A stretch of 64,000 nucleotides of DNA, taken from positions 1 through 64,000 of the forward strand of contig NZ_NPOA01000010.1 of NCBI RefSeq assembly GCF_002287375.1, written 5' to 3'. Under the pieces are notes generated by a model that had not been told where the DNA came from, ran no database searches, and saw only the letters and a program-made list of their open reading frames with translations. Positions 50,861 to 59,876 of this stretch are shown in pieces. This DNA is from Virgibacillus profundi (GTDB taxonomy: Bacteria > Bacillota > Bacilli > Bacillales > Amphibacillaceae). A program made the position numbers and the translations under genes. Numbering within the stretch: position 1 is the first letter of the stretch; every line of letters begins with the position of its first letter.

Positions 50861-52282
50861 TTAAAACATATCCCCGCGTTCTTCTTTTCGTTTCCTCATC
50901 TCTTCCGTCCATTTATCGACACGATCGCGTATTTCTTTAGCCCGACCATCAATTTCATCTATCTTTTCAGTGCGAAAGTCACGCATTAAATCCATCATTT
51001 TATTATACCTTTCGTAAATCAGCTCACGAATGTCATCAGTAACTTCTTGTTCTACTAATTCCTCATCTCTAAGAATTTGCAATGCTTCATCATATCGTTC
51101 TTTTTCTTTTTGGATGATATCCTTTATTTGATTAAGATTCTCGTCAAACCTCTCATATTCTGCAAGTTTTTCCCAGCTATCAGGAGCTTTTGTAAATGCC
51201 CATGCCAAATCAATACTGGAAGGCAGCCATGCTTTTTCTATCGTTGTTTTTATATCATCTGCACTCTCAGCAGAGTAATACTCCCCGTTACCAGCTTCAG
51301 AAACCTGTTTCAGCTGGTCTGCTGCATTCTGATCTACATGAAAACCGATAATATTTACAGTTCTGTCCTCACTATCTTTCACAAAATTTTTAGCCTCCTT
51401 AACAGGGTCACCATCACATGTCTCTACCCCGTCACTTACGATATATACCGTTACGTTTTCATTAAAGTCCTGGCTCATGTCCGCCGCTTTCTTAATTGCT
51501 CCTGCAAGCGGTGTGTAACCTTTACTTTCAAATGTTGATAAGGACTCCTCAAATGCGGCTGCTTCATAATCACCCATTGGATATATTTCCTCTATGCCGT
51601 TACATGACAACTCTTTATCGGCATCTGCTTCTGACCCCTTATGACCATATACAACAAGGGAAACCTCATTATCCTGACCAATCGCATCAGCAAACCTTTC
51701 CACAGCTTCTTTAGCAATATCCATTTTCACTTTGTTATCCACACTTAGAAGCATGCTTGAGCTTGCATCAAGTAAAATAATTGCTTTCCCTTTTTCCGGT
51801 TCATTTTTAACTTCCTCTTCAGATTTACCAGGATCCGGTAAAAATGGTTCTTCAAAATTCGGTTCAAATTCTTCTGCTTTCTTAATAACATCCTTATAAT
51901 GATGACTACCCAATAAATAGATAAACCCTTTGTAAATTTCAGTTGGATCCTGTGTTTCTTCTGTGATTTTCTTAAATTCTGCTTTTAATTCTTTTATTAT
52001 TTCAGTGTTCAACTGTTCTTCAGTAGAATCCTCAAGCTCCATTTTCAGTGTAATATCTGTAGCTAATGTTCCACCCTGCTGCTTTTTCATGTCTTCTCTT
52101 GTTTCTACCTGAATAACTGTTTCCATTTGATCGACAATTGATTCTTTTTCTTCTTCTGCAGCCACTTCAGCATCTTCTTTATTACTTTGATCATCATTTG
52201 ACGTTGCTTCGTTTTCATCGCTGCACGCAGCTAAAAATAACATAAATACCAGGATAATAATACTGATTGAATTCTTGAACAT
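50861..52282 (-). CDS. VWA-domain lipoprotein
   Basis: 473 residues from ATG 52282 (GGAGTGA upstream; longer in-frame starts have no ribosome site). A lipoprotein signal ends in FLAAC near residue 20. A VWA domain carries the MIDAS motif in LLDASSSMLL (DxSxS) near residue 170, with further metal loop residues in GYTPLAGAIKKAAD and VSDGVETCDGD. A long charged, lysine-rich coiled-coil-like C-terminus follows. Bacillus has comparable YwmC/YwmD lipoproteins. Likely mediates metal-dependent binding at the cell surface. Confidence 0.85.
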   Translation of the reverse strand: MFKNSISIIILVFMLFLAACSDENEATSNDDQSNKEDAEVAAEEEKESIVDQMETVIQVETREDMKKQQGGTLATDITLKMELEDSTEEQLNTEIIKELKAEFKKITEETQDPTEIYKGFIYLLGSHHYKDVIKKAEEFEPNFEEPFLPDPGKSEEEVKNEPEKGKAIILLDASSSMLLSVDNKVKMDIAKEAVERFADAIGQDNEVSLVVYGHKGSEADADKELSCNGIEEIYPMGDYEAAAFEESLSTFESKGYTPLAGAIKKAADMSQDFNENVTVYIVSDGVETCDGDPVKEAKNFVKDSEDRTVNIIGFHVDQNAADQLKQVSEAGNGEYYSAESADDIKTTIEKAWLPSSIDLAWAFTKAPDSWEKLAEYERFDENLNQIKDIIQKEKERYDEALQILRDEELVEQEVTDDIRELIYERYNKMMDLMRDFRTEKIDEIDGRAKEIRDRVDKWTEEMRKRKEERGDMF

Positions 52283-52505
52283 CCACTCACTCCGTTCTAC
52301 GTCTTCTTTACCTTTATTAATTTTGGACATTTTGACCCTCATAGTCAATATAACAAAACTACTAAAAAACCATATTCAAATTAGGTATTTTGCATTACCA
52401 AGCAAATTTGAATACATTTATTATAAAACGCTTTCAAATATGTGTTATAATTTTCATAATATAAAATATCCAAAAGTAATTTTTAAGATAAAAGGTGGGA
52501 TGATC

Positions 52506-53006
52506 ATGAGCAATACAGAAGTACGTATTGTTAACGAGCAAGGTGAAGATGTTGCACAAAATGGAATTGAAATTGGGGAGATAATCGTAAAAGGTGACGG
52601 TGTTGCCAATAATGAAGAGGTAACAAACAGAAGTGTTAAAGATGGGTGGATGCACACTGGTGATATGGGAACAATAGATGAATCTGGAAGTATAAAAGTA
52701 GTAGATCAAAAAAATAATGATAATAGAAAAGGCATTTCCACTGCAGATATTGAAATTGAATTATCGAAACATCCTGCAGTTCAGGAAATAGCGGCAATTT
52801 TAACACCACATAAAGAACTTGGAGAAACCTCCCATGCGGTGGTAGTTCTTCATGATGGCAATGAAGTATCTGAACAGGATTTACTGGATTACTCAATGGA
52901 GAAACTTCCTTCTGCCAATATCCCAAATACAATTACTTTCGTTGATGAGTTACCCAAAACCATTAGTGGAAAGATATTAAAAATACAGCTTAGAGAAATG
53001 GTATAA
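52506..53006 (+). CDS. Stand-alone AMP-binding C-terminal domain (acyl-CoA synthetase fragment)
   Basis: 166 residues matching only the last third of acyl-CoA synthetases: DGWMHTGDMGTIDESGSIKV (the A7/A8 hinge region), ADIEIELSKHPAVQE, and ELPKTISGKILKIQLRE with the A10 lysine. The P-loop, adenylate and CoA-binding core of about 350 residues is absent, and no such gene is nearby. A ribosome site (AAGGTGG) and ATG at 52506 are sound, so it is a discrete gene rather than an artefact of the frame. The hinge loop (DQKNNDNRKGISTAD) is altered, which suggests loss of the usual enzymatic role. Confidence 0.75.
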   Translation: MSNTEVRIVNEQGEDVAQNGIEIGEIIVKGDGVANNEEVTNRSVKDGWMHTGDMGTIDESGSIKVVDQKNNDNRKGISTADIEIELSKHPAVQEIAAILTPHKELGETSHAVVVLHDGNEVSEQDLLDYSMEKLPSANIPNTITFVDELPKTISGKILKIQLREMV

Positions 53007-53043
53007 ATACGAATCGTGCTGATTGGTGTGGATTTTAAGCAAA

Positions 53044-53077
53044 AAAGCTTGTATCCTTTTTGTTGGATACAAGCTTT
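53044..53077. terminator. Bidirectional terminator after the AMP-binding C-terminal gene
   Basis: Perfect 13-bp stem AAAGCTTGTATCC/GGATACAAGCTTT; T-runs on both sides, better on the minus strand. Confidence 0.8.
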
Positions 53078-53169
53078 AATCATTTCCTTTAGGTTCCTGG
53101 GTGGACCTCTTTTTGAGGAAGTTTTTCAATAGTATATACCTTTTCTGCGGCTAGTAATGCGGATTCCTT

Positions 53170-53595
53170 TTAAATTTCCTTTTCTTGCTCTTTATTTTTC
53201 AAATAACGTCTACCTTGTTCCAACCACTTTTGTTTTTCTTCTTTTTTTCTTTGAACTATTTTTTCTGTCTCATTCGAATAGGTTTCAGCATAGTTCAACA
53301 ATTTATCCCAGGTTGAAAAAAATAGTACATCTACATCTTTCGCATTTTGATTGTTATCTTCATTCATGCAAATACCATAGATTCTATCTTTCTTTTTTAA
53401 TAAATCGGCTACAACAGATAGCTGTTGATTTTTACAAACCTTTCCTACCTCGCCCAAGTAGTTTGAATCATGTTCATTAAATTCATTGACCTCATGACCT
53501 TTGCTGCTGTAATAAACCTTTTTATTGTTTGCATAAATCCACATCAGTGTACCATCAGCTAGACTTTTGCGAGGACTAATTGTCACTTTCGTCAT
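53170..53595 (-). CDS. Hypothetical protein with charged C-terminal helix
   Basis: 141 residues from ATG 53595, with AAAGGGTTG seven bases upstream. Soluble: a beta-rich first half (GTLMWIYANNKKVYYSSKGHE) and a long lysine/glutamate helix at the end (VQRKKEEKQKWLEQGRRYLK). I do not recognise the family. It is monocistronic, converging with the AMP-binding domain gene. Confidence 0.55.
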   Translation of the reverse strand: MTKVTISPRKSLADGTLMWIYANNKKVYYSSKGHEVNEFNEHDSNYLGEVGKVCKNQQLSVVADLLKKKDRIYGICMNEDNNQNAKDVDVLFFSTWDKLLNYAETYSNETEKIVQRKKEEKQKWLEQGRRYLKNKEQEKEI

Positions 53596-53791
53596 TTTAT
53601 CAACCCTTTTTTCTGAGAATTTTAGCATTATACATTTAAATTCATATCATTATCCGTTTATCGAATTATGCTACCCTCATATATAGTATACGCTTCTTTT
53701 GTATAAAAGTATCAAAATACGACTTTTAAGCGACTTTTAGCTATATTTATTAGTAATTAAAGAATTTAACAGCAAATTTGTCGAATTATGA

Positions 53792-53820
53792 TTGACACAA
53801 ATCTAATAGACTGCGATAAT
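53792..53820 (+). promoter_or_regulatory. Sigma-A promoter of pyrP
   Basis: TTGACA (53792-53797), 17 bases, GATAAT (53815-53820), giving a leader of about 220 bases before the start codon. Confidence 0.75.
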
Positions 53821-53846
53821 ATTTAGGATAAGTTCATACGGTTACC

Positions 53847-53987
53847 TTTAATCCAGTCCTGTGAGACTGGCAAGGTGGAACAGATTGGAATCTGTATATT
53901 GATAAAAATCAATAGAGAGACATGTCTCTCTACATTTTTATTATTCAAAAACATCTTGCCTAGTTAGGCAAGGTGTTTTTATTTTTT
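53847..53987 (+). promoter_or_regulatory. PyrR-binding attenuator of the uracil permease
   Basis: AGTCCTGTGAGACT (in a CCAGTC/GACTGG hairpin, 53853-53870) matches the PyrR anti-antiterminator consensus at 13 of 14 bases. The terminator (53947-53987) has arms ACATCTTGCC and GGCAAGGTGT followed by TTTTT. The 9-mer GGCAAGGTG occurs both at 53869-53877, next to the PyrR hairpin, and in the terminator's 3' arm (53967-53975). The upstream copy can therefore capture the terminator's 5' arm as an antiterminator. UMP-bound PyrR would favour termination. Confidence 0.9.
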
Positions 53988-54049
53988 ATTAATCCTTTTT
54001 CCATTAAAGGACGGTACCTATGAACCTCATTCTAAAGGGGGATTAAATA

Positions 54050-55333
54050 ATGGCAAAATACGATGAAATTCAGGTTGATGAAAGACTTCCTATATTAAAA
54101 AGCTTACCACTAAGTATTCAGCATTTATTCGCCATGTTTGGCTCTACTGTTTTAGTACCAGTTTTATTTGGCGTCAATCCAGCAACAATTTTATTGATGA
54201 ACGGTGTAGGAACACTTATTTATATTTTTATTACAAAAGGTAAAATCCCAGCATATTTGGGTTCCAGTTTTGCATTTATTTCCCCTGTATTTGTTGTACT
54301 CGGGAACTATACAGGAGGAGATGGCTATAGTTATGTTTTAGGGGGCTTTCTGGCAGTCGGGGTTGTACTCACTATTGTTGCATTAATTGTAAAGTTAATA
54401 GGAACGGCATGGATAGATGTTATTTTCCCACCTGCAGCGATGGGAGCAATTGTTGCTGTGATTGGACTTGAGCTTGTACCAACTGCAGCTGAGATGGCTG
54501 GTTGGATTGCGCCAGCAGATGCTGCCGCTTCCTGGACCATGGATCCTAAAACAGCTATTGTAGCATTACTGACACTTGTAATCACTATCGTTTGTTGGGT
54601 AACACTTCGCGGCTTTTTGAAAATCATCCCAATACTGATTGGAATTATTGCAGGGTACGTGATTGCTTATTTCTTTGGCTTAGTTGATTTTACTGCAGTC
54701 AAAGAAGCTTCCTGGTTTTCCATGCCGCAATTTTATCAGATGAAATTTGACTGGTCGGCAATTCTTGTGATTTTACCAGCGGCACTTGTTCTTATACCTG
54801 AACATATTGGACATTTATTCGTTACCGGAAATATTGTAAAGAAAGATTTAACGAAAGATCCAGGGCTTGATCGTTCATTCGCAGGAAACGGGGTTTCCAC
54901 AATTATTTCCAGCTTCTTCGGTTCTACACCGAATACAACATATGGTGAAAATATTGGTGTACTTGCAATTACAAGAGTGTATTCCACATGGATTATTGGA
55001 GGAGCGGCTGTCATTGCAATTGTTCTTTCCTTTGTCGGTAAACTCACTGCTCTGATTTCTTCCATTCCAACAGCTGTAATGGGTGGAATATCACTACTGT
55101 TATTTGGTATCATCGCAGCAAGTGGGATTAGGATGTTGGTTGAAGCAAAGGTCGATTACAATCAATCCCAGAATTTAATTCTTACCTGTGTCGTACTGGT
55201 TATTGGAATCAGTGGTGCAACCGTTCAATTAGGAGATGTTGCGTTAACAGGAATGGGGCTGGCTACGATTGTTGCAATTGTGCTTGGGTTGTTCTTTAAA
55301 TTATTGGATGTATTGAAATTATCGAATGAATAA
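54050..55333 (+). CDS. pyrP: Uracil permease
   Basis: 427 residues, about 12-14 helices, NCS2 family. Motifs: QHLFAMFGSTVLVPVLFG, AYLGSSFAFISPVFVV, the conserved PEHIGHLFVTG and GSTPNTTYGENIGVLAIT, all as in UraA/PyrP. Uracil is taken up with protons. It is placed behind a PyrR-controlled attenuator, so it responds to UMP with the rest of the pyrimidine genes. No pyrR or pyr genes follow; the terminator ends the unit. Confidence 0.93.
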   Translation: MAKYDEIQVDERLPILKSLPLSIQHLFAMFGSTVLVPVLFGVNPATILLMNGVGTLIYIFITKGKIPAYLGSSFAFISPVFVVLGNYTGGDGYSYVLGGFLAVGVVLTIVALIVKLIGTAWIDVIFPPAAMGAIVAVIGLELVPTAAEMAGWIAPADAAASWTMDPKTAIVALLTLVITIVCWVTLRGFLKIIPILIGIIAGYVIAYFFGLVDFTAVKEASWFSMPQFYQMKFDWSAILVILPAALVLIPEHIGHLFVTGNIVKKDLTKDPGLDRSFAGNGVSTIISSFFGSTPNTTYGENIGVLAITRVYSTWIIGGAAVIAIVLSFVGKLTALISSIPTAVMGGISLLLFGIIAASGIRMLVEAKVDYNQSQNLILTCVVLVIGISGATVQLGDVALTGMGLATIVAIVLGLFFKLLDVLKLSNE

Positions 55334-55339
55334 TAAGTT

Positions 55340-55375
55340 AAGGGTCAGCAGAAACTTCTCTGCTGACCCTTTTAT
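55340..55375 (+). terminator. Terminator of pyrP (overlapping the topB end)
   Basis: AAGGGTCAGCAGA/TCTGCTGACCCTT perfect stem with a T-run; serves converging pyrP and topB. Confidence 0.9.
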
Positions 55376-57519
55376 TTAAATTCCATTTTCCAACTATAGT
55401 AATCATTCTCCGGATTTTTTTCATACCTTAAATAGGCGTTGAATTTACTTCCTTTTTTACTTGTTAACCCTTTTACAAAAGCTCGCTTACCTTTCAACAA
55501 TTCTTTCACCATTGTTTTCGTAGGCTTTTTCCTCATTGTTGCCAGGAATTTATCATTTTTCCATACAACAAATTTACATCCTTTTTTCCAGTTGCTGCAG
55601 CCAAAGGCCTTATAGCCGTCAGTAATCTTTCCGCCGCATTCTGGACATGTACCAAGTATCTCATTCGTATTTTTAGTTGATGCAATTTCATTGATAATAA
55701 TATCCTGTCCATTTTTGATCGTTTCTACCGATTCATTTGTAAAACTAAAAACCATGTGCAGGAATTCCTGTTTATTAGCTTTTCCATTTTGAATATCAGA
55801 CAATGCTTTTTCTAAGCGTCCGGTAAATTCAAGGTCGAATAAATTTTGTACAGGAAATGTTTCAACAAGTCTTCTGCCAAGATCTGTAGACAATAGATTC
55901 TTCCCTTGTGCTGTGATATAGCCTACATCTTTTAATTTCTTAATAGTTTCCGCTCTTGTAGCTGCTGTTCCAATGCTGAAACCAGTCAAAATACTTCCCA
56001 TTATCTCTTCATTTTCTTCTTCCTTATAGCTTTTGCCGCAGGTTTCCATCACACGTAATAATGTCCGTTCCGTATGGTGCTTTGGGGGTTTGGTCACGTG
56101 TGTTGTAACCTTTGAATCTAGTAAGCTAACATGATCATTAACGTGGACTAAAGGTAAAATAGTATCCTTGGACTGAATCTTCTCAACCTTTTTCCAGCCT
56201 TCAATCAGCTGAACCTTACCTTTTGATGAAAAGACTCCTTTTAAACCGTCCACTTTTGTAGTTAATTTTGTTTCTTCATATTCAGCAATTGGCATGAACT
56301 GCATGATAAACCGGTTCTTAATTGCTGTATAAACGATTTGTTCATCTGCTGATAGACGTTTTGGTTTTAAATAGGTAGGAATGATTGCACTATGACTTTC
56401 CACCTTAGCATTATTAAATACTCTTTTGGTTTTCATGAATTTTATTTCATCTTTATAAGGAAGATCTTCCGCATGTGTCTTTAATACGTTTGCTGTTTTG
56501 CCAACCAAGCTTTCCTCTAAAGCAATACTTGATGTACGTGGATAGGTAATGAATTTTTTCTCATAAAGTGATTGTGCGACTTTTAGTACTTTATCTGAAG
56601 TCCAGCCCTTGTATTTGTTCGTTATATACCCTTGCAAATTAGATAGGTTAAATAGAAATGGAGGAAATTCCTTTTTCTTCTCCACCTTTTTGTCGGAGAT
56701 TACTCCTTGTTTGTTTTGAAGAGCTTGATGGATCGCCTCTAATGTTTCCTTTTCCTTAAATTTTTCACGGTTTTTCTCTATATATGTACCTTCATAATCT
56801 TTTTCATCCTGCGTTTGAAATGTTGCGATCAGTTTAAAATAATCTTCTGGTTTAAAGTTTTCAATTTCCTTATCGCGATCATAAATAATTTTTAACGTTG
56901 GAAGTAGCACCCTGCCAATATTCAGAGCTTTTCCTTTTCCCTTCTGATATTTCAATGTGGCGACAGAAGTTAAATTAATTCCGATAACCCAATCGGCCCA
57001 TTGCCTGCTAATCCCTGCATCTCTTAAAGGCTTCATCGTTTCATTGGAATTAATATTTTCAAGTCCCTGAAGTACTTCTTTCGGTGTCCACTCATTAAGG
57101 AGCAAGCGGGATACTTGCTTTTTAGGTCTGCCGCCTCGATAGATAATACTGTCACCAATCAGCTGGCCTTCTCGGTCATAATCACAGGCTGAAATGATCA
57201 TCGTCACATCATTTCGTTTCATTAATGTATGGATTGTCTTTAATTGCTTTTGAGCCCCACTGTCAGGGTACTGTCTATTCCGTGGATTACTTTTCACTTT
57301 GTATTTAAATTCCTCCGGAATAAATGGAAAGTTATCCATTCTCCAACTTCTCATCTTGCCGTCATAATCTTTGGCATCATATAGCTCAACGAGATGTCCG
57401 AAAGCCCATGTAATAATATGTCCGTTCCCTTCAAAGTAGCCATCTTTTTTTGTCTTGATTTTTAATGCGTCCGCAATGTTTTTTGCGACTGATGGTTTTT
57501 CAGCTAAAATTAATTTCAT
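55372..57519 (-). CDS. topB: DNA topoisomerase III
   Basis: 715 residues, close to Bacillus TopB (about 727). TOPRIM begins MKLILAEKPSVAKNIADAL, the DxDxE acidic residues are in SACDYDREGQLIGD, and the catalytic tyrosine is in FITYPRTSS near residue 310. A C-terminal zinc finger (CPECGGKITDGYKAFGCSNW onward) is present. Type IA enzyme that relaxes negatively supercoiled DNA and unlinks replication intermediates. Length and domains indicate a chromosomal rather than plasmid-type copy. Confidence 0.95.
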   Translation of the reverse strand: MKLILAEKPSVAKNIADALKIKTKKDGYFEGNGHIITWAFGHLVELYDAKDYDGKMRSWRMDNFPFIPEEFKYKVKSNPRNRQYPDSGAQKQLKTIHTLMKRNDVTMIISACDYDREGQLIGDSIIYRGGRPKKQVSRLLLNEWTPKEVLQGLENINSNETMKPLRDAGISRQWADWVIGINLTSVATLKYQKGKGKALNIGRVLLPTLKIIYDRDKEIENFKPEDYFKLIATFQTQDEKDYEGTYIEKNREKFKEKETLEAIHQALQNKQGVISDKKVEKKKEFPPFLFNLSNLQGYITNKYKGWTSDKVLKVAQSLYEKKFITYPRTSSIALEESLVGKTANVLKTHAEDLPYKDEIKFMKTKRVFNNAKVESHSAIIPTYLKPKRLSADEQIVYTAIKNRFIMQFMPIAEYEETKLTTKVDGLKGVFSSKGKVQLIEGWKKVEKIQSKDTILPLVHVNDHVSLLDSKVTTHVTKPPKHHTERTLLRVMETCGKSYKEEENEEIMGSILTGFSIGTAATRAETIKKLKDVGYITAQGKNLLSTDLGRRLVETFPVQNLFDLEFTGRLEKALSDIQNGKANKQEFLHMVFSFTNESVETIKNGQDIIINEIASTKNTNEILGTCPECGGKITDGYKAFGCSNWKKGCKFVVWKNDKFLATMRKKPTKTMVKELLKGKRAFVKGLTSKKGSKFNAYLRYEKNPENDYYSWKMEFK

Positions 57520-58020
57520 TTGATTTCTCCCATTTTTTATTTTTTTATCTATAGTATAACATGTTTTAAACGCATAGAGAACGAATGTTCCTCAATCAAC
57601 CCTATTTTCAAGTTCAATTTATTAGGAACAGAATTCACTTTTGAACTCAACTGTTTTGTGTTCGAAATAATGACGTAGATCCAACATCTTGTTAGTGGTT
57701 ATAATTTTCCAGTTCGGACAAACTAAACATGCCTTGCACCCGAAAATTGTTGAAATCATGAGGAATGTGTACTGGAAATAAAATTGTATTGGGAGTAAAA
57801 ACAATGCTGGTGAAACAATGAATGAGGCTGCGAGACGGAATGTTTTACCTGAGACTATGATTAATGTTATAAAAAGAAGGGTAACATCAAGCAACGGTGC
57901 AGGAAGTAGTATAAATTAAGTGGTGGTGCAAATGGGTGGTCTGATTTCAAACAACTATCCAGTGAGAAGCGCTTTAAAAATGCAACCAGCGTAATTATGG
58001 AGTTTGTCAATATATAGGAA
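57520..58020. other. Gap of about 500 bases without a recognised gene
   Basis: A 90-codon minus-strand frame (57894 to 57622) has no ribosome site and no recognisable product, so I do not call it. On the + strand a 42-codon stretch before 57919 (containing GETMNEAARRNVLPETM) has protein-like content and may be a remnant of a lost gene, but frames are broken. Confidence 0.3.
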
Positions 58021-58023
58021 AAA

Positions 58024-58051
58024 TTGACATATTATCTGTTCATGTTATACT
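58024..58051 (+). promoter_or_regulatory. Strong sigma-A promoter of the BCCT gene
   Basis: TTGACA (58024-58029), 16 bases, TATACT (58046-58051). The transcription start is predicted near 58058, leaving a leader of about 148 bases. Confidence 0.8.
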
Positions 58052-58057
58052 ACAATC

Positions 58058-58205
58058 GTTTTGATTAGAAAACTTGGCTATAGCAAGTCTTTAGGCGATA
58101 GCCCTGGTTGCACTTATGCAAATCTTTTCGGTGGGGCGAGTAATCGGAGCCCCAGGATAAGAAAGTTTTATACTTATCTACAAAAAAATATAGGGAGGTC
58201 TTATT
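58058..58205 (+). promoter_or_regulatory. Structured 5' leader of the BCCT gene, candidate riboswitch
   Basis: Stems visible: ACUUG/CAAGU (58072-58076, 58084-58088); GGC-GAUA-GCC (58094-58103); UUGCA/UGCAA (58108-58112, 58117-58121); GGGGC/GCCCC (58133-58137, 58149-58153); GAUAAG/CUUAUC (58156-58161, 58173-58178) just before the ribosome site. Two alternatives compete: GGCUAU (58076-58081) with AUAGCC (58098-58103), and CCUGG (58103-58107) with CCAGG (58152-58156). The layout suggests a ligand-sensing leader. The class is not identified; because the gene is a sodium-coupled osmolyte carrier, a Na+-type (DUF1646) or c-di-AMP type switch should be tested. Confidence 0.55.
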
Positions 58206-59825
58206 ATTAAATTCAAAGCAGTTACATCCGTTTTTTGGGTATCTATTGCGTTAATATCTGTATTTATTATTTGGGGAGCTTTCTTCCCAACAAATGTTGA
58301 CTATGTATTAGGCTTAGTTGATGGTTTTATTTCAGAGACATTTGGCTGGTTTTATCTGTTGGTTACTACAGGGTTTGTTTTGCTTGCACTGTTTCTGATC
58401 TTCGGGCCATATGGAAAAATCAAGCTTGGAAAGCCTGATGATAAGCCGGAGTATAGTTATTTTACCTGGTTTGCGTTTCTATTCACCGCTGGTATGGGGG
58501 TCGGTCTCGTATTCTACGGCGTGACGGAACCTTTAACACATTATTATTCACCTCCTTCTGCTGATCCTGAAACGATAGCTGCTGCAGAACAGTCCATGCA
58601 GTACACCTTATTCCATTGGGGATTCCATCCATGGGCTACATACGCAGTGCTTGCATTGACTTTGGCTTATTTTAAATTCCGCCACAGGGCTCCTGCTTTG
58701 ATCAGTTCCGCTTTTGCGCCACTGATCGGTGCGCGTTCTAAGGGGGGCTTGGGTGTTGCCATTGATACACTGGCCGTTTTTGCTACTGTATTTGGTATTG
58801 CAACATCTCTTGGACTTGGTGCAACGCAGATTACAGCAGGTTTAAGTTTTACCTTTGAAGGAATTCCTAATACACTGGCTACCAATCTAATTGTTATTTT
58901 AGTTATCACCGTATTATTTATGCTTTCTGCTACTACGGGGATCAACCGGGGTATCCGTTACATGAGCTGGTTAAATATTATTCTTGCTATCGGATTGATG
59001 GCTTTTGTATTCATTCTCGGTTCTTCTGTACAGATGATCGAGTCATTTACAACAACACTTGGTAATTATATTCAAAACCTTCCAAGTATGACATTAGGCA
59101 TGAATGCATTTGAGGGTGACAGGGGATTCCTTGATGCATGGACACTCTTTTACTGGGCTTGGTGGATTGGCTGGTCGCCATTTGTAGGAACCTTTATTGC
59201 CCGGGTTTCAAGAGGAAGAACGATTCGTGAATTTGTTCTCGGGGTAACTGCTATACCGGTAATATTCAGTGCCTTCTGGTTCTCTGTTTTCGGTATTGCC
59301 GGATTCGAAACAAATACGGCTCAAGGCGGTGCTATCCACCAGTTAATGAGCGAAATAGGTAACGAAGTAGCGTTATTTGCATTTCTTGAGTCACAGCCTA
59401 TGGCAGCCGTTGTTATGGGTGTCGCAGTGCTCTTGATTGCATCCTTCTTCGTCACTTCTGCCGATTCCGGTACATTTGTACTTGGCATGCTGACAACAGG
59501 AGGTAAGTTAAATCCAGGCACCGGAGTTAAACTTGTCTGGGGGGTCATCCTTGCCGGAACTGCTGCGGTTCTATTATGGTCAGGCGGGCTAAAGGCACTT
59601 GAAATGGCCATGTTGATTGCAGCATTCCCGTTCGCAATTTTAATGATCTTTATGTGTTTTTCGCTCCTCAAAGCACTTAAAAGCGAACATGGCATTTTGC
59701 AAATGGAATCGAGACAACGCCAACATGATCCGAAGTTCCGGGAAAAACAGCAGAAAGAGCTCAGAAAAATGCGCAAAGGATTTGAGGAATCACTTCCTGA
59801 TGCTGAAGATGGAAAAGAACTTTAA
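58206..59825 (+). CDS. BCCT family osmoprotectant transporter (OpuD-like), apparent AUU start
   Basis: 539 residues if read from ATT 58206. The frame upstream of the first TTG (58359) clearly encodes the missing first helix (SVFWVSIALISVFIIWGAFF), matching OpuD-type carriers. GGGAGG (58193-58198) lies 7 bases before ATT 58206. Between a stop at 58191 and 58359 there is no ATG, GTG or TTG. Twelve helices; WFAFLFTAGMGVGLVFYGVTEP and FYWAWWIGWSPFVGTFIARV, with the aromatic substrate box, are BCCT signatures. Imports glycine betaine or similar with sodium. The charged C-terminal tail (QQKELRKMRKGFEE) is a usual osmosensing region. Confidence 0.88.
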   Translation: MKFKAVTSVFWVSIALISVFIIWGAFFPTNVDYVLGLVDGFISETFGWFYLLVTTGFVLLALFLIFGPYGKIKLGKPDDKPEYSYFTWFAFLFTAGMGVGLVFYGVTEPLTHYYSPPSADPETIAAAEQSMQYTLFHWGFHPWATYAVLALTLAYFKFRHRAPALISSAFAPLIGARSKGGLGVAIDTLAVFATVFGIATSLGLGATQITAGLSFTFEGIPNTLATNLIVILVITVLFMLSATTGINRGIRYMSWLNIILAIGLMAFVFILGSSVQMIESFTTTLGNYIQNLPSMTLGMNAFEGDRGFLDAWTLFYWAWWIGWSPFVGTFIARVSRGRTIREFVLGVTAIPVIFSAFWFSVFGIAGFETNTAQGGAIHQLMSEIGNEVALFAFLESQPMAAVVMGVAVLLIASFFVTSADSGTFVLGMLTTGGKLNPGTGVKLVWGVILAGTAAVLLWSGGLKALEMAMLIAAFPFAILMIFMCFSLLKALKSEHGILQMESRQRQHDPKFREKQQKELRKMRKGFEESLPDAEDGKEL

Positions 59826-59830
59826 TAAAC

Positions 59831-59876
59831 AAAGCTGTTCAGAATAGGGGATATCCTACTCTGAACAGCTTTTTTA
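59831..59876 (+). terminator. Terminator of the BCCT gene
   Basis: AAAGCTGTTCAGA/TCTGAACAGCTTT perfect stem with a T-run. Confidence 0.9.

Noticed and set aside
57622-57894. 90-codon minus-strand frame between topB and the BCCT gene
   Set aside because: No ribosome site, no recognisable family, and composition like random AT-rich DNA.
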